Below, piece by piece: positions 1 through 9,400 of a DNA stretch of 64,000 nucleotides (position 1 is its first letter; each line of letters opens with the position of its first letter). Where the stretch lies: assembly GCF_003963535.1 (NCBI RefSeq), contig NZ_CP034539.1, forward strand, positions 2,604,001 to 2,668,000. Reading direction: 5' to 3'. The position numbers and the translations under genes are program-made. This DNA is from Streptomyces cyaneochromogenes (GTDB lineage: Bacteria > Actinomycetota > Actinomycetes > Streptomycetales > Streptomycetaceae). A model generated the notes under the pieces. The model did not search any database and was not told the origin of the DNA. It worked only from the letters and a program-made list of their open reading frames with translations.

Positions 1-102
1 ACCGGACCGTCGGGGAAATTCGGATGCGCGTGGCGGTGCGGGCACACATGATCGGCGGGTTGGCCGTCGACCTCGCCGCCGCCGTACCGCTCAGGAGCCC
101 GC

Positions 103-990
103 ATGATCCCTCGCGTCACCTCCCCCGCCCTCTTCCCACCGCCCACCTACTCCCACGCCTCCGTCGTCGAGGCCGGTACGAAGCTCGCCTTCCTCGCCGG
201 GTCCGTGCCCCTCGACGCCGAGGGGAACCTCGTGGGGGAAGGGGACCCCGTACGGCAGGCCGAGCAGGTGATAGCCAATCTGGAGGAGCAACTGCGCGCG
301 GTCGGCAGCGACTTGGCGCACGTGGTGTCGACCGACGTGTACGTCGTGAGCGGTGAGACGGCGGTGCTGTCCGCCGTCTGGGAGGTCGTCGAGGCGTCCG
401 GGCTGAGCGCCGGTCCTCACTCGTCGACGCTTCTCGGGGTGGCCTGCCTCGGATACACGGGACAGCTGGTGGAGATCACGGCCACGGCCGTCGTTCCCGA
501 GGGGGACGGAGGGAGCGCGGCCATGACCCCGGTCACACTCCGCCGCGCCACGGCGACCGACGCCGGTGCCGTGGCCGACCTCTGGCTGCGGTCGTTCGCC
601 GCCGCGCTGCCCACGGTCGTCCGGCCGCGCTCGGACGACGAGGTGCGGACGTACTTCCGCGAGGTGGTGGTGCCCCTGATGGAGACCTGGGTGGCCGAGG
701 CCGCCGACCGCGTCGTCGGTCTCATGGTGCTCGACGACGACCAGCTCTCCCAGCTCTACCTCGACCCCGACTGGCGCGGCCGCGGCATCGGCGACCGCTT
801 CGTCGACCTCGCCAAGCGTCGCAGACCGGGCGGTCTGGCCCTGTGGACCTTCCAGGTCAACAAGCCCGCCCACCGCTTCTACGAGCGGCACGGCTTCGTC
901 GCCGTCGAGCGCACGGACGGCAGCGGGAACGAGGAGCGGGAGCCGGACGTGCGGTACGTGTGGAGTCCGGACCGTCCTGAACAGACCTGA
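103..990 (+). CDS. RidA-like domain fused to GNAT acetyltransferase (295 aa)
   Basis: One continuous frame carries two domains. Residues 1-135 have the RidA/YjgF fold pattern (LAFLAGSVPLDAEGN, then QAEQVIANLEEQL, then the LVEITATAVV strand). Residues 140-290 are a GNAT N-acetyltransferase with the acetyl-CoA loop DWRGRGIGDRFVDLAK and the closing FYERHGF motif. ATG at 103 follows AGGAG with a 5-nt spacer. In classical RidA an Arg lies shortly before the VA-x-L segment and handles the imine substrate; here that position reads Ser (HSSTLLGVACL), so enamine/imine deaminase activity is doubtful and the domain may only bind a ligand. The GNAT half probably acetylates a small amine or protein, substrate unknown. 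The next gene is convergent. A frame upstream ends in a TGA at 104-106 overlapping this ATG, but its composition is too poor to call the tail of a gene. The fusion is certain; the function is inference. Confidence 0.88.
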   Translation: MIPRVTSPALFPPPTYSHASVVEAGTKLAFLAGSVPLDAEGNLVGEGDPVRQAEQVIANLEEQLRAVGSDLAHVVSTDVYVVSGETAVLSAVWEVVEASGLSAGPHSSTLLGVACLGYTGQLVEITATAVVPEGDGGSAAMTPVTLRRATATDAGAVADLWLRSFAAALPTVVRPRSDDEVRTYFREVVVPLMETWVAEAADRVVGLMVLDDDQLSQLYLDPDWRGRGIGDRFVDLAKRRRPGGLALWTFQVNKPAHRFYERHGFVAVERTDGSGNEEREPDVRYVWSPDRPEQT

Positions 991-1044
991 GCGAGTCCCA
1001 GGCCCGTCGGCCGCCCCTGAACCGCCCTGCCCCAGGCCCGTCGG

Positions 1045-1764
1045 TCACGCCGAAGCAGCCCCCCAAGCGCGCCGCTTCGGCAACGGCTTCGCATACCCAC
1101 CGGTTCGACTCGTCGTCAGCCCCAACGCGACCAGGGACTCGGCGAGTTTGACGGCCGCCGCCACCCCGTCGACGACCGGAACCCCCAGCTTCTCCCCCAC
1201 CACCCGCTGCAGACCGGTCATCCCGGCGCACCCGAGTACCAGGACCTCGGCGCCGGCGTCCCGCGCCCGTTCTGCGGCGGCCAGGAAGGCGGATTCCGTG
1301 CGCTCGCCGTCTTCCAACTCCAGCACCCCGAGCCCCGTACCGACCACGGCGGCACAGTTCCGCCCCACCCCCGCCAGCTCCAGACTGTCCTCGATCTGCC
1401 CGCACGACCGCTCCAGCGTGGTCACGACGCCGTACCGCCGCCCGAGCAGGCAGGCCAGATGCGCGGCCGCCTCCGTGATGTCGACGACCGGCACGTCCAC
1501 CAGCTCGCGGACGCCCTCACGCCCGTGCTCCCCGAAGCCCGCCATGACGACGGCGTCGTAGCGGGGACCGTCGTACCTGCGCAGCGTGTCGATCACCGCC
1601 GCGGCCGAGAGGTAGCTGTCGAGCCAGCCCTCCGCCGACTCGGGTCCCCACGCGGGGGTGAGCCCGAGCACGGTGGTGCCCGGACCTGCCGCGGCCCGGG
1701 CACCTCGTACGATCTCCTCGGTCATCTCCTGCGTGGTGTTGCAGTTGGTGACGACGATCCGCAC
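1045..1764 (-). CDS. Asp/Glu racemase family protein, hydantoin/allantoin racemase-like (239 aa)
   Basis: Likely racemises a 5-substituted hydantoin or allantoin by the two-cysteine, cofactor-independent mechanism of this family. The N-terminus MRIVVTNCNTTQEMTE matches the hydantoin-racemase signature (usually NPNTT). A Cys in VLGCAGMTG is the expected C-terminal acid/base cysteine; its usual partner near residues 75-80 is not a Cys here (VVMAGFGEHG has Gly-Phe-Gly), so the active-site pair is incomplete or displaced. The start is GTG at 1764 with GGAGG 10 nt upstream. It begins 5 nt after the stop of the NCS1 permease, so the two are surely one transcript, and the permease points to hydantoins, allantoin or a related ureide as substrate. 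Exact substrate is inference. Confidence 0.82.
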   Translation of the reverse strand: MRIVVTNCNTTQEMTEEIVRGARAAAGPGTTVLGLTPAWGPESAEGWLDSYLSAAAVIDTLRRYDGPRYDAVVMAGFGEHGREGVRELVDVPVVDITEAAAHLACLLGRRYGVVTTLERSCGQIEDSLELAGVGRNCAAVVGTGLGVLELEDGERTESAFLAAAERARDAGAEVLVLGCAGMTGLQRVVGEKLGVPVVDGVAAAVKLAESLVALGLTTSRTGGYAKPLPKRRAWGAASA

Positions 1765-1769
1765 GTCCT

Positions 1770-3263
1770 TCAGACCTCCTGGGACGTGGATTCGGTGGAC
1801 CCGGTACCGGACCCGGCGGCGGACTCGGCGCGCTCATCGCGGCACAGCACCAGGTACAGGCCCGCGCCCATCGCCGTGCCGATGAACCACGAGTACGGCG
1901 CCACGTCGCTGAACGTCCCGACCAGTGCCAGCACCGCCGAGACCCCGGCGGCCGGCAGGAACGCCCACAGCGCCTTGGGGTTGACGCCCTTGCGGTAGTA
2001 GTAGCGGGAACCGGGGGTGGCGTCGAACAGTTCGTTCACGTCCACGCGGCCGCGCTTGACCAGGTAGTAGTCGACCATGATCACACCGAACAGCGGGCCC
2101 AGGAAGGCGCCCAGACCGCCCAGGAAGTAGTTCACGACCGTCGGGTTCGAGAAGAGGTTCCACGGGGTCACGACCAGCGCGGCGACCGTGCTGATCATGC
2201 CGCCGACCTTGAAGGAGATCTTCTGCGGCCAGACGTTGGCCAGGTCGTACGCCGGTGAGACGAAGTTGGCGACGATGTTGACGCCCATGGTGGCGATGGC
2301 GAAGGTCAGCGCTCCGACCACCAGCACCCAGGTGTTGCCGATCTCGGCGACCAGGTAGGCCGGTTCGGTGATGGCCTTGCCGAACACCTCGATCGAGCCC
2401 GCCGTGACGATGACCGAGACGACCACGAACGCCGTCGAGTTGATGGGCAGGCCCCAGAAGTTGCCGCGCTTGACGGTCTTGTAGTCGGGCGAGAAGCGGG
2501 AGAAGTCGCAGAAGTTGAGCATCAGCGTGCCGTACGTGGCGAGGATCAGCCCGACCGCGCCGAACCACTGCCGCCACTGCTCGCCGACCGAGACCGGGTT
2601 GGGGGTCGAGGTGAGCGAGATCGTCCAGCCGGCCTTGGCGAGGATCCAGACCGCGAGGGCGATCATCACGATCCAGATCGCCGGGCCGCAGAAGTCCTGG
2701 AACTTGCGCACCGACTCCATGCCCTGGCTGATGATCGCCGCCTGGATCAGCCACAGGGCGATGAAGGTGCACCAGCCGAGCTGGTGCAGGCCCAGGAAGG
2801 AGTTGTGCGTCCAGGACTCCAGGCCCGGCCAGGCGGCCAGCAGCATGATGTTGACGGCGACGGAGGCCAGATAGGTCTGGATGCCGTACCACATGATGGC
2901 GATGACGGCCCTGATCAGCGCCGGGATGTTGGCGCCCCAGACGCCGAAGCTGATGCGGCTGACCACGGGGAACGGGACGCCGTGGCGCTGGCCGATCTTC
3001 CCCATCCAGTTCATGCCGATGTAGATGATCACGAAGCCGACGAGCAGGGACGTGAAGACCTGCCACACGTTCATGCCGAGGACCAGCAGACCGGCCGCGA
3101 ACGTGTAGTTGCCGAGGTTGTGGACGTCGGACATCCACATGGCGAAGAGGTCGAAGACCTTCCAGTTGCGCTTGCCCGCGGGCGCGAGGTCTTCGTTGGT
3201 GAGCCGGGGATCGGGGACGAACGCTGGCGTGCCGGTGACTTCGGCACGGTCGGCGAGGGACAC
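1770..3263 (-). CDS. NCS1 family nucleobase/hydantoin:cation symporter (497 aa)
   Basis: Integral membrane permease of the nucleobase-cation-symport-1 family (uracil, cytosine, allantoin and hydantoin transporters such as PucI and Mhp1). The N-terminal part DPRLTNEDLAPAGKRNW followed by FAMWMSDVHNLGNYTFAAG is the family hallmark, and about twelve hydrophobic segments follow, ending in a charged cytoplasmic tail. The frame stays open far upstream, but I place the start at GTG 3263: it has GGAGG with a 4-nt spacer, the product has normal family length, and the sequence upstream holds the divergent promoter. It is the first gene of an operon with the racemase and is divergent from a GntR regulator, separated by a perfect palindrome that probably controls it. 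Uptake of a purine-derived ureide or hydantoin is inferred. Confidence 0.9.
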   Translation of the reverse strand: MSLADRAEVTGTPAFVPDPRLTNEDLAPAGKRNWKVFDLFAMWMSDVHNLGNYTFAAGLLVLGMNVWQVFTSLLVGFVIIYIGMNWMGKIGQRHGVPFPVVSRISFGVWGANIPALIRAVIAIMWYGIQTYLASVAVNIMLLAAWPGLESWTHNSFLGLHQLGWCTFIALWLIQAAIISQGMESVRKFQDFCGPAIWIVMIALAVWILAKAGWTISLTSTPNPVSVGEQWRQWFGAVGLILATYGTLMLNFCDFSRFSPDYKTVKRGNFWGLPINSTAFVVVSVIVTAGSIEVFGKAITEPAYLVAEIGNTWVLVVGALTFAIATMGVNIVANFVSPAYDLANVWPQKISFKVGGMISTVAALVVTPWNLFSNPTVVNYFLGGLGAFLGPLFGVIMVDYYLVKRGRVDVNELFDATPGSRYYYRKGVNPKALWAFLPAAGVSAVLALVGTFSDVAPYSWFIGTAMGAGLYLVLCRDERAESAAGSGTGSTESTSQEV

Positions 3264-3307
3264 GGGGCCTCCAGGAGCCGGGGACGGAGGACTGCTTATG
3301 GAGGGGT

Positions 3308-3323
3308 GTTTGGTATACCAAAC
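3308..3323. promoter_or_regulatory. 16-bp perfect palindrome, probable GntR operator
   Basis: GTTTGGTATACCAAAC reads identically on both strands. It contains the TGGTATACCA-type core typical of FadR/VanR-subfamily GntR operators. It lies 45 bp before the permease start and 92 bp before the divergent gntR start, so one bound dimer could repress both genes. Operator role is inferred from symmetry, position and the neighbouring regulator. Confidence 0.75.
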
Positions 3324-3414
3324 TGCCGACATAGTCCTCCCGTCAACAGTTCTGACCGATGTCGCTCTTGTTAACGCTCCGTAAATCACACCCGGAGTCG
3401 GCGAAGATGGCCCC

Positions 3415-4089
3415 ATGAGCTCGACGACGAAGATCGAACCCCTGGGCGCGGTACGGGAACGCGTCCTGGCGACCCTGCGGCAGGACATCATCGCGGGCCG
3501 CCTCCGGCCGGGTGACCGGCTCGTCGAGCGGGAGCTGGCCGAGCGCCTCGGGGTCTCGCGCGTGCCGGTCCGCGAGGCGATCCGGGCGCTGGTCGTCGAG
3601 GGCTTCGTCCACTTCGAGTCGGCCCGCCGTACGGTCGTGCGCAGGCTGACCCCGGCCGACGTCAAGGAGCTCTTCGAACTGCGCGAGGCCTTGGAGGTGT
3701 ACGCGGCCGGGCTCGCCGCGGCACGGGCCACGCCGGAGGACCTGGCCGAGGTCGAGCGGCTCCTCGACCAGGCGGCCACCGCCACCGAGGCCGGGGACGC
3801 GGAAGCGATCACGGACGTCAACAGCCGGCTGCACGACCGCATCGTGGCCATGGCGCGCAACAGCCTGCTGCTGGAGGCCCTGGAGCCTGTCGCGGGCCGT
3901 CTGCGCTGGATGACCCGGCGCAACGAGGAGTGGCCCCAACTCCTCGTGGAGCACCGGGAGTTGTACGAGGCGATCGCCTCCGGCGACCCGGCCCGTGCCC
4001 GCGCGCACGCCCTCGCGCACGTGCAGACCAACTACCGGTCGACGGTACGGCAGCTCTTCGGGGAGGACGCGGCCGAGGAAGGGCCGTAG
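3415..4089 (+). CDS. GntR-family transcriptional regulator, FCD domain (224 aa)
   Basis: DNA-binding regulator. Residues 10-75 form the winged helix-turn-helix (AVRERVLATLRQDIIAGRL, then LVERELAERLGVSRVPVREA, then LVVEGFVHF). Residues 80-215 form an all-helical FCD ligand-binding domain with the metal-coordinating pattern of the group (Asp/His in DVNSRLHDRIV, and His residues in LLVEHRELYEAI and ARAHALAHV). The ATG at 3415 opens the conserved region. It is divergent from the NCS1 permease-racemase operon across a 151-nt spacer holding a perfect palindrome, so it most likely represses that operon and itself, and is released by the transported ureide/hydantoin or a breakdown product. The ligand is inferred. 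Confidence 0.92.
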   Translation: MSSTTKIEPLGAVRERVLATLRQDIIAGRLRPGDRLVERELAERLGVSRVPVREAIRALVVEGFVHFESARRTVVRRLTPADVKELFELREALEVYAAGLAAARATPEDLAEVERLLDQAATATEAGDAEAITDVNSRLHDRIVAMARNSLLLEALEPVAGRLRWMTRRNEEWPQLLVEHRELYEAIASGDPARARAHALAHVQTNYRSTVRQLFGEDAAEEGP

Positions 4090-4138
4090 AGGCGGCCGAG
4101 GAAGGGCCGGGAGGTTGGCCAAGGCGGAGCCGTGGAGG

Positions 4139-5611
4139 TCAGAGCCCCTCACGGGACGTCGTGCCGTGCGGCAGCACGCCGCGCCACGGAATGACCGCGA
4201 GCGTGGCCGCCAGGGTGACCGCCCCCGCGGTCAGGGCCGTCGCCGTGAGGCCGTCGACGAACGCCTGCCGGGCGGCCGGGGACGGTGCCAGGACGGCGGC
4301 CGGGCCGGCCGCCGAGACCGCGGCGCCGAGACGGTCGGTGATCACCGTGCTGAGGACGGAGCCCTGGACGGCGACGCCCAGGGCGGCCCCGACCTGACGG
4401 GTGGCGTCGTTCACGGCCGACCCCAGTCCGGCCCGGGACAGCGGGACCGCGCCCATGACGGCCTCCGTCCCTGCGGCCGCGACCAGGCCGGCGCCCAGTC
4501 CGGCGACGACTTCGAAGACCATCAGACGCCCGTAGCCGGAAGCCGCCCCGGTGTGGGCCAGCACCGCGAAGGCGACGGTGACGAGGGCGAGTCCGGCCGC
4601 GATCGGCTTCCGTGCGCCATGGCGGGCCATCAGCGACGGCGTCGCGAGCGAGCCCGCGGCGAGGGCCGCGGCCAGGGGCAGCGTGCGTACGCCGGCCTGC
4701 CAGGGGGTGTAGCCCAGGACGCCTTGCAGATAGAGGGTGATCACGAACAGCGCTCCGTACAACGCGAAGGACAGCAGTGCCAGGGACAAGGCACCGCGCA
4801 CCACGCCGGGCAGCCGCAGCAGGGACAGGGGCAGCATCGCGGCCTCGGCGCGGCGCCTCTCGTGCACGACGAACGCCGTCAGCAGGGCGGTGGCCAGGGC
4901 GAACCCGGACAGCACCGGGGCGCTCGTCCACCCCTGCGCCGGGCTCTCGATCACCGCCCAGACGAACGTGAGCAGTCCGCAGGCCGACAGCACCGCGCCC
5001 GGGAGGTCGACGCGCTCGCCTTCGTGACGCGGGGTACGACCGGATCCGGTCGCCGGTACGACGCGCAGGGTGAGGACCAGGGTCACGGCCACCAGCGGCA
5101 CGTTCACCCAGAACCCGGCCCGCCAGGAGAAGCCCTCGACGAGGGCGCCGCCGAGCACCGGTCCCGTCATGCCGCCCAGGCCGAGGACCGCGGCCCACAG
5201 GGCGATCGCCCGGCGCCGCGCCGCGGGTTCGGTGAAGAGGTTGCTGATGATCGACAGGGTGGCGGGCATGAGCAGCGCCGCCCCGGCCCCCATGCCGCAG
5301 CGCGCGGCGAGGACCAGGCCCGGCTCCTCGGCGAGGGCTCCGAACGCGGAGGCGGCGCCGCACACGGCGAGGCCGGTCATGAAGGCGCGGCGCCGGCCGA
5401 TCCGGTCGGTGAGGGCTCCGGCAGTCAGCACGAGGCCGCCGAGGACCAGGGCGTACGCGTCGACGATCCACTGGACCTGGGCCATGGAGGGGTTCAGGTC
5501 GCGCTGCAGATCGGGCACGGCGACGTTGAGGACGGTCAGGTCCATGCCGAGCAGGAACAGGCCGAGACAGACGACGGCGGCGGCCGCCCGGCGCTCACGG
5601 TCGCCGGTCAT
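4139..5611 (-). CDS. MFS transporter, DHA2 (EmrB/QacA) drug-exporter type (490 aa)
   Basis: Proton-driven exporter of the 14-helix DHA2 family. TM1 contains FLLGMDLTVLNVAVPDL. Motif A (GALTDRIGRRRAF) is in the loop after TM2. Antiporter motif C appears as GLGGMTGPVLGGALVEGF. Length is normal. ATG 5611 overlaps the stop of the upstream thioesterase (ATGA), so translation is coupled; the frame continues upstream of that ATG only through the thioesterase gene. Its place behind a polyketide synthase and a type II thioesterase suggests it exports the polyketide or gives self-resistance. That link is inference from gene order; the family call is firm. Confidence 0.92.
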   Translation of the reverse strand: MTGDRERRAAAAVVCLGLFLLGMDLTVLNVAVPDLQRDLNPSMAQVQWIVDAYALVLGGLVLTAGALTDRIGRRRAFMTGLAVCGAASAFGALAEEPGLVLAARCGMGAGAALLMPATLSIISNLFTEPAARRRAIALWAAVLGLGGMTGPVLGGALVEGFSWRAGFWVNVPLVAVTLVLTLRVVPATGSGRTPRHEGERVDLPGAVLSACGLLTFVWAVIESPAQGWTSAPVLSGFALATALLTAFVVHERRRAEAAMLPLSLLRLPGVVRGALSLALLSFALYGALFVITLYLQGVLGYTPWQAGVRTLPLAAALAAGSLATPSLMARHGARKPIAAGLALVTVAFAVLAHTGAASGYGRLMVFEVVAGLGAGLVAAAGTEAVMGAVPLSRAGLGSAVNDATRQVGAALGVAVQGSVLSTVITDRLGAAVSAAGPAAVLAPSPAARQAFVDGLTATALTAGAVTLAATLAVIPWRGVLPHGTTSREGL

Positions 5612-6366
5612 CGGGCCGCGGTCTGCAGGTCCTTGGCGAGCTGCCGCGCCAGATCGGGGGCCTGGTCCTGCGGATAGGTATGGCGTCCGGCGAAGAGGCA
5701 GGGCGTCGCGGGGGTCGTGAACAGGTCGTTCCAGCGCTCCAGGAGCTCCGGCGGAACGAGGGGGTCCGCGGCGCCTCCGTACAGGGCGAGGGACATCTCC
5801 AGGGGCGGTTCGTCCTGGTGGCGGTGGTGCAGGGCGAGGACCAGGTCGGCGAGGAACGGCGTGCACAGGCGGGTCACGGTCACCGGGTCCTCGAGGAGTT
5901 CGGCGGGGACGGGCCCCACGATGTCGGTGAAGGCGTCGATGCCCGACATCAGCAGCGTGGCCAGGAGCTTGTCGAGGTCCCCCTGATGGGGCGCGGGAAG
6001 GGCGGAGAGCGCGACGAGTACGGGCTCGCGGCGGCCGGTGCGGCCGAGGCGACGCGCGGTCTCGTAGGCGAGCAGGGCGCCGAGGCTGTGCCCGAACAGC
6101 GCGAAGGGCCGCGGGTCGGCGTCGTCGCCGGTGAGCGAGGCGAGCGCGGCGACGAGTGCGCTCAGGTCGGTCACCGACGGTTCCTCACGGCGGTCGCCAC
6201 GGCCGGGCAGGGCGACGGTGTACGGCTCGACGGCGGGCGGCAGCAGGTCGGCCCAGAGCTGGTAGAACTCCGGACCGGAACCGCCGGGCGGCAGGCAGTA
6301 CAGGCGAACGGCCGCCTCGGGACGGCGGTCGAGCAGGACGGGTGCGGGCACGGGAGCGGTCCTCAT
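5608..6366 (-). CDS. Type II thioesterase, alpha/beta hydrolase (252 aa)
   Basis: Stand-alone editing or release thioesterase of PKS/NRPS pathways. It has RLYCLPPGGSGPEFYQLWA at the N-terminus, the nucleophile elbow LFGHSLGALLAYE, an acidic residue in YGGAADPLVP, and the catalytic His in AGRHTYP (where many relatives read GDHFF/GGHFY). Length is normal. ATG 6366 opens the conserved region but lacks a clear ribosome binding site, and a stem-loop (6431-6448) sits in the 125-nt gap after the PKS stop. It overlaps the exporter start by ATGA. The PKS upstream ends in an ACP without its own thioesterase, so this enzyme could unload the finished chain as well as remove stalled or wrong acyl groups. 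Confidence 0.9.
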   Translation of the reverse strand: MRTAPVPAPVLLDRRPEAAVRLYCLPPGGSGPEFYQLWADLLPPAVEPYTVALPGRGDRREEPSVTDLSALVAALASLTGDDADPRPFALFGHSLGALLAYETARRLGRTGRREPVLVALSALPAPHQGDLDKLLATLLMSGIDAFTDIVGPVPAELLEDPVTVTRLCTPFLADLVLALHHRHQDEPPLEMSLALYGGAADPLVPPELLERWNDLFTTPATPCLFAGRHTYPQDQAPDLARQLAKDLQTAAR

Positions 6367-6430
6367 CGGGCTGGTCGGCGGGTGGGCGGGGGCGGGCCTG
6401 AGCGGCGTTGGCGGGTTCCGGTGCGGGACA

Positions 6431-6448
6431 GCGCCCCGTAAGGGGCGC
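6431..6448 (-). terminator. Stem-loop between PKS and thioesterase (repeat family member)
   Basis: GCGCCCCGTAAGGGGCGC forms a perfect 7-bp stem with a GTAA loop, continuing as CGGGG on the plus strand. It sits between the PKS stop and the thioesterase start. The same hairpin core occurs in the repeat at 21336 and, inverted, at 31371. It may attenuate read-through from the PKS gene into the thioesterase and exporter genes; there is no T-run. Confidence 0.5.
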
Positions 6449-6491
6449 GGGGCCGTGTCGGAGGTGCGGCGCCCACCGGCCCGCGGGTTCC

Positions 6492-9400
6492 TCACCCTGG
6501 TCCCGGCAGAGCGCTCAGCACGCGGCGGGCTAGGGCGCTGAGGTTCGGTGTGCCGGCGAGTTCCACGGTGGGCAGTTCGCAGCCGAGCCGCTGCCGCAGC
6601 AGGGTGGCGAGTTCGGCGGCCAGCAGGGAGTCCACGCCCAGCTGGTCCAGCCGCCGGGTCCGGTCGATGTGGTCGGGCGTGGTCTGCAGGACCTGGGCGA
6701 GGAGGTCGGCCAGGACGTCCTCGACGAGTACGGCCGCGTCGTCGGGCTCGGCCCGCTCCAGCGCCTGCCGCAGCCGGTCCGCGCCGTCCGTGTGCTCGGC
6801 CGGAGGCAGCAGCGCGGCCGTACGTGGTGCGGCGAGGTTGTGCAGGAACCGGTGCAGTCGCCCCCAGTCGAAGTGGCCCACGGCGATCGCGGTGGCGTCG
6901 GGGTCCGCGAGGAGCCGGTCGAGGACGGCGAACGCCTCGGCGGTGGCGAGTCCGCCCAGGCCCAGCGCCGTCATCTCGTCGCCGCGTCCGCTGCGATGCA
7001 CATAGCCCGCTTCGGCGATCGCGCCCCACTGCACCGCGAGTCCGGGCAGTCCGGCCCGGCGCCGGTCGCGGACGACGGCTTCGAGGGCGAGGTTGGCCGC
7101 CGCGTACGAGGACTGCGCGAGGTTGCCGGCGACGGCGGCGCCCGAGCTGTAGACGACGAAGAAGTCGAGCGGGCGGTCCCGCGTCAGCTCGTCCAGCACC
7201 TGGCCGGCCGTCACCTTGGGGGCGAGGACGGCCCGTACGCGTGCGTCGTCCAGTTCGTGCAGCGGAGCGTCGTCGAGCACCATCGCGGCATGGACGACCC
7301 CGGCGAGGCGTCGCCGCTCGGTGCCGAGATCGCCGAGGTCATCGGGGACATCGAGGTCGTCGAGGACACGGCGCATGGCGTCCCGGTCGGCCGCGTCGGC
7401 GGCGTACGCGCTCACCCGCACGCCGAGCGCGGCGAGGTCGGCGGTCAGCTCGGCGGCGCCGGGCGTGTCCGCGCCGCGTCGGCCGACCAGGATCAGGTGG
7501 CGGGCCCCGCGGGCGGCCAGATGGCGGGCGGTGGCGGCGCCGAAGCCGCCGAGGCCGCCGGTGACCAGGTAACTCGCCTCCGGGTCCAGGACGACAGGGG
7601 TGGGCGCGGGGCGGACCGGCACGGGTTCGGCGGGGTCGAAGGTGATGACGACCTTGCCGATGTGCCGGGAGTGCTGCAGGGCGGCGAACGCCTCGCGGAT
7701 CCTGGCGGCGGGGTGGACGCGATGGGCGGGCGGCCGGTAGTCGCCCGCGTGGACGGCCCGGGTGATCTCGGTCAGATGGGCGTCGGACGCCGGGGAGTCC
7801 TCGGTGAGCAGGGCGGCCACGTCCACCCCGTGGAAGGAGAGATTGTGGCGGAAGGGCGCCAGGGCCAGGGAGTTGTCGGCGAAGAAGTCGCGCTTGCCGA
7901 GCTCCACGAACCGCCCGTGCGGTGCCAGCACCCGCAGGCCGCGCTCCATGGCCTCGCCCGCCAGGGAGTTGAGGACGACGTCCACGCCCCGGCCCTCGGT
8001 GATCGCGTCGACCTCGTCGGCGAAACGCAGGGTGCGCGAGTCGAGGACGTGCTCGACGCCGAGCAGCCGCAGCAGGTCACGCTTGCCGGGGGTGCCGGCG
8101 GTGGCGATGACCCGGGCGCCGACGTGCCGGGCGTACTGGAGGGCGGCGAGGCCCACGCCTCCGGCCGCGCCGTGCACGAGCACGGTCTCGCCGCAGCGCA
8201 GGCGGGCCTGGTGGTCCAGGGCGTGCTGGACGGTCAGGAAGACGGTGGGCAGCGTGGCGGCCTCGGTGAAGTCCATGCCGTCCGGCACCGGCATCACCCG
8301 GTCGGCACGGACGCGCACGTGCGAGCCGTAGCAGCCGAGGGTCGGACAGGCCACCCGGTCGCCGACGGCGACGCGCTCCACACCGGCCCCCACGGCGACG
8401 ACCGTGCCGGCGCACTCCAGCCCGATCGGTTCGGCGTCCAGCCCGGGCGGCGCCTGAGGCGGCCGTACGAGGCCGGTGACGGCCATGACGTCGTGGTAGT
8501 TGAGCGCGGCGGCCGCGACCTCGACGACGATCTCGCCGTCCTTCGGTCGGGGCGTACAGGCGGGCCGCCAGCCGAGCCGGTAGCGCAGCCCGGGCTCGTC
8601 CAGGGTCAGCGTGTACGAGGCGTACTCACCCGCTGTCGGAGCCGTCACCGGACGCGGCGCGTAGGGACGCAGCCGCGTCACGAACCGCCCCTCCCGCCGC
8701 AGCAGCACCTCGTCGTCGGCCGGGCGGACCGCCATCTCCTCGGCGAGCCTGTCCTCGGCCCCGGCTGCCAGGGCGATGCGCCGGACGGTCAGCCTGGGCT
8801 GCTCGTTGGCCAGGCTGCGGGCCGCTCCCCACACGGCCGCGGCGGCGGACGGCGGGATGTCCAGGGCTCCGCACACGACGAGCCAGACGGTGATGGCACG
8901 GTCCTCGGTCACCTGCCGGGTGGCGGTCGCGAGGGCCCGCAGCACGGCGCAGTGGCGTACGGCGATCTCGGTGGCGGATTCGGTGCCCGCCTCGGCGCCG
9001 TTGGCCGCGGCACGCAGAGCGTCTGCGTCGGCCAGCAGGACCACGTCGTCCGTGTCCGCGAGGAGTTCGGCCCACCGCCGCGGGCTCTCGCTCGCGGGCC
9101 GCGCGCCGCCGCCGAGGGCCGCGGCGGCCGCAACGGCGAGCGGCCCGCCGGTCAGGTCGGCCACCGCGGGCGGGCGTCCGGGACCCGGGCCGGGCGACGC
9201 GGTGGCGGGCGTGGGGCGGGGGCCTCGAGTGGTGAGGATGACGGAGTGGTCGTCGTACGCGGGCTGGGTGGCGTCGCCGGGCTGCACGGTGCCGGTGTAT
9301 CCGCACGCACGCAGCAGCCCGGGCCATCGGTCGCGCGCCAACAGCGGCCCGCCGGGCCGCAGTTCGGTGTCCTCGGCACTCCAGTAGGAGTCCAGCAACC

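Noticed and set aside
1770..4031. NCS1 permease start far upstream, giving 753 residues
   Set aside because: The extra part runs antisense through the GntR gene and the palindrome; GTG 3263 has a good ribosome site and family length.
4149..5471. Alternative frame inside the exporter gene
   Set aside because: Arg-rich shadow of the MFS coding sequence; the MFS frame has all family motifs and membrane helices.
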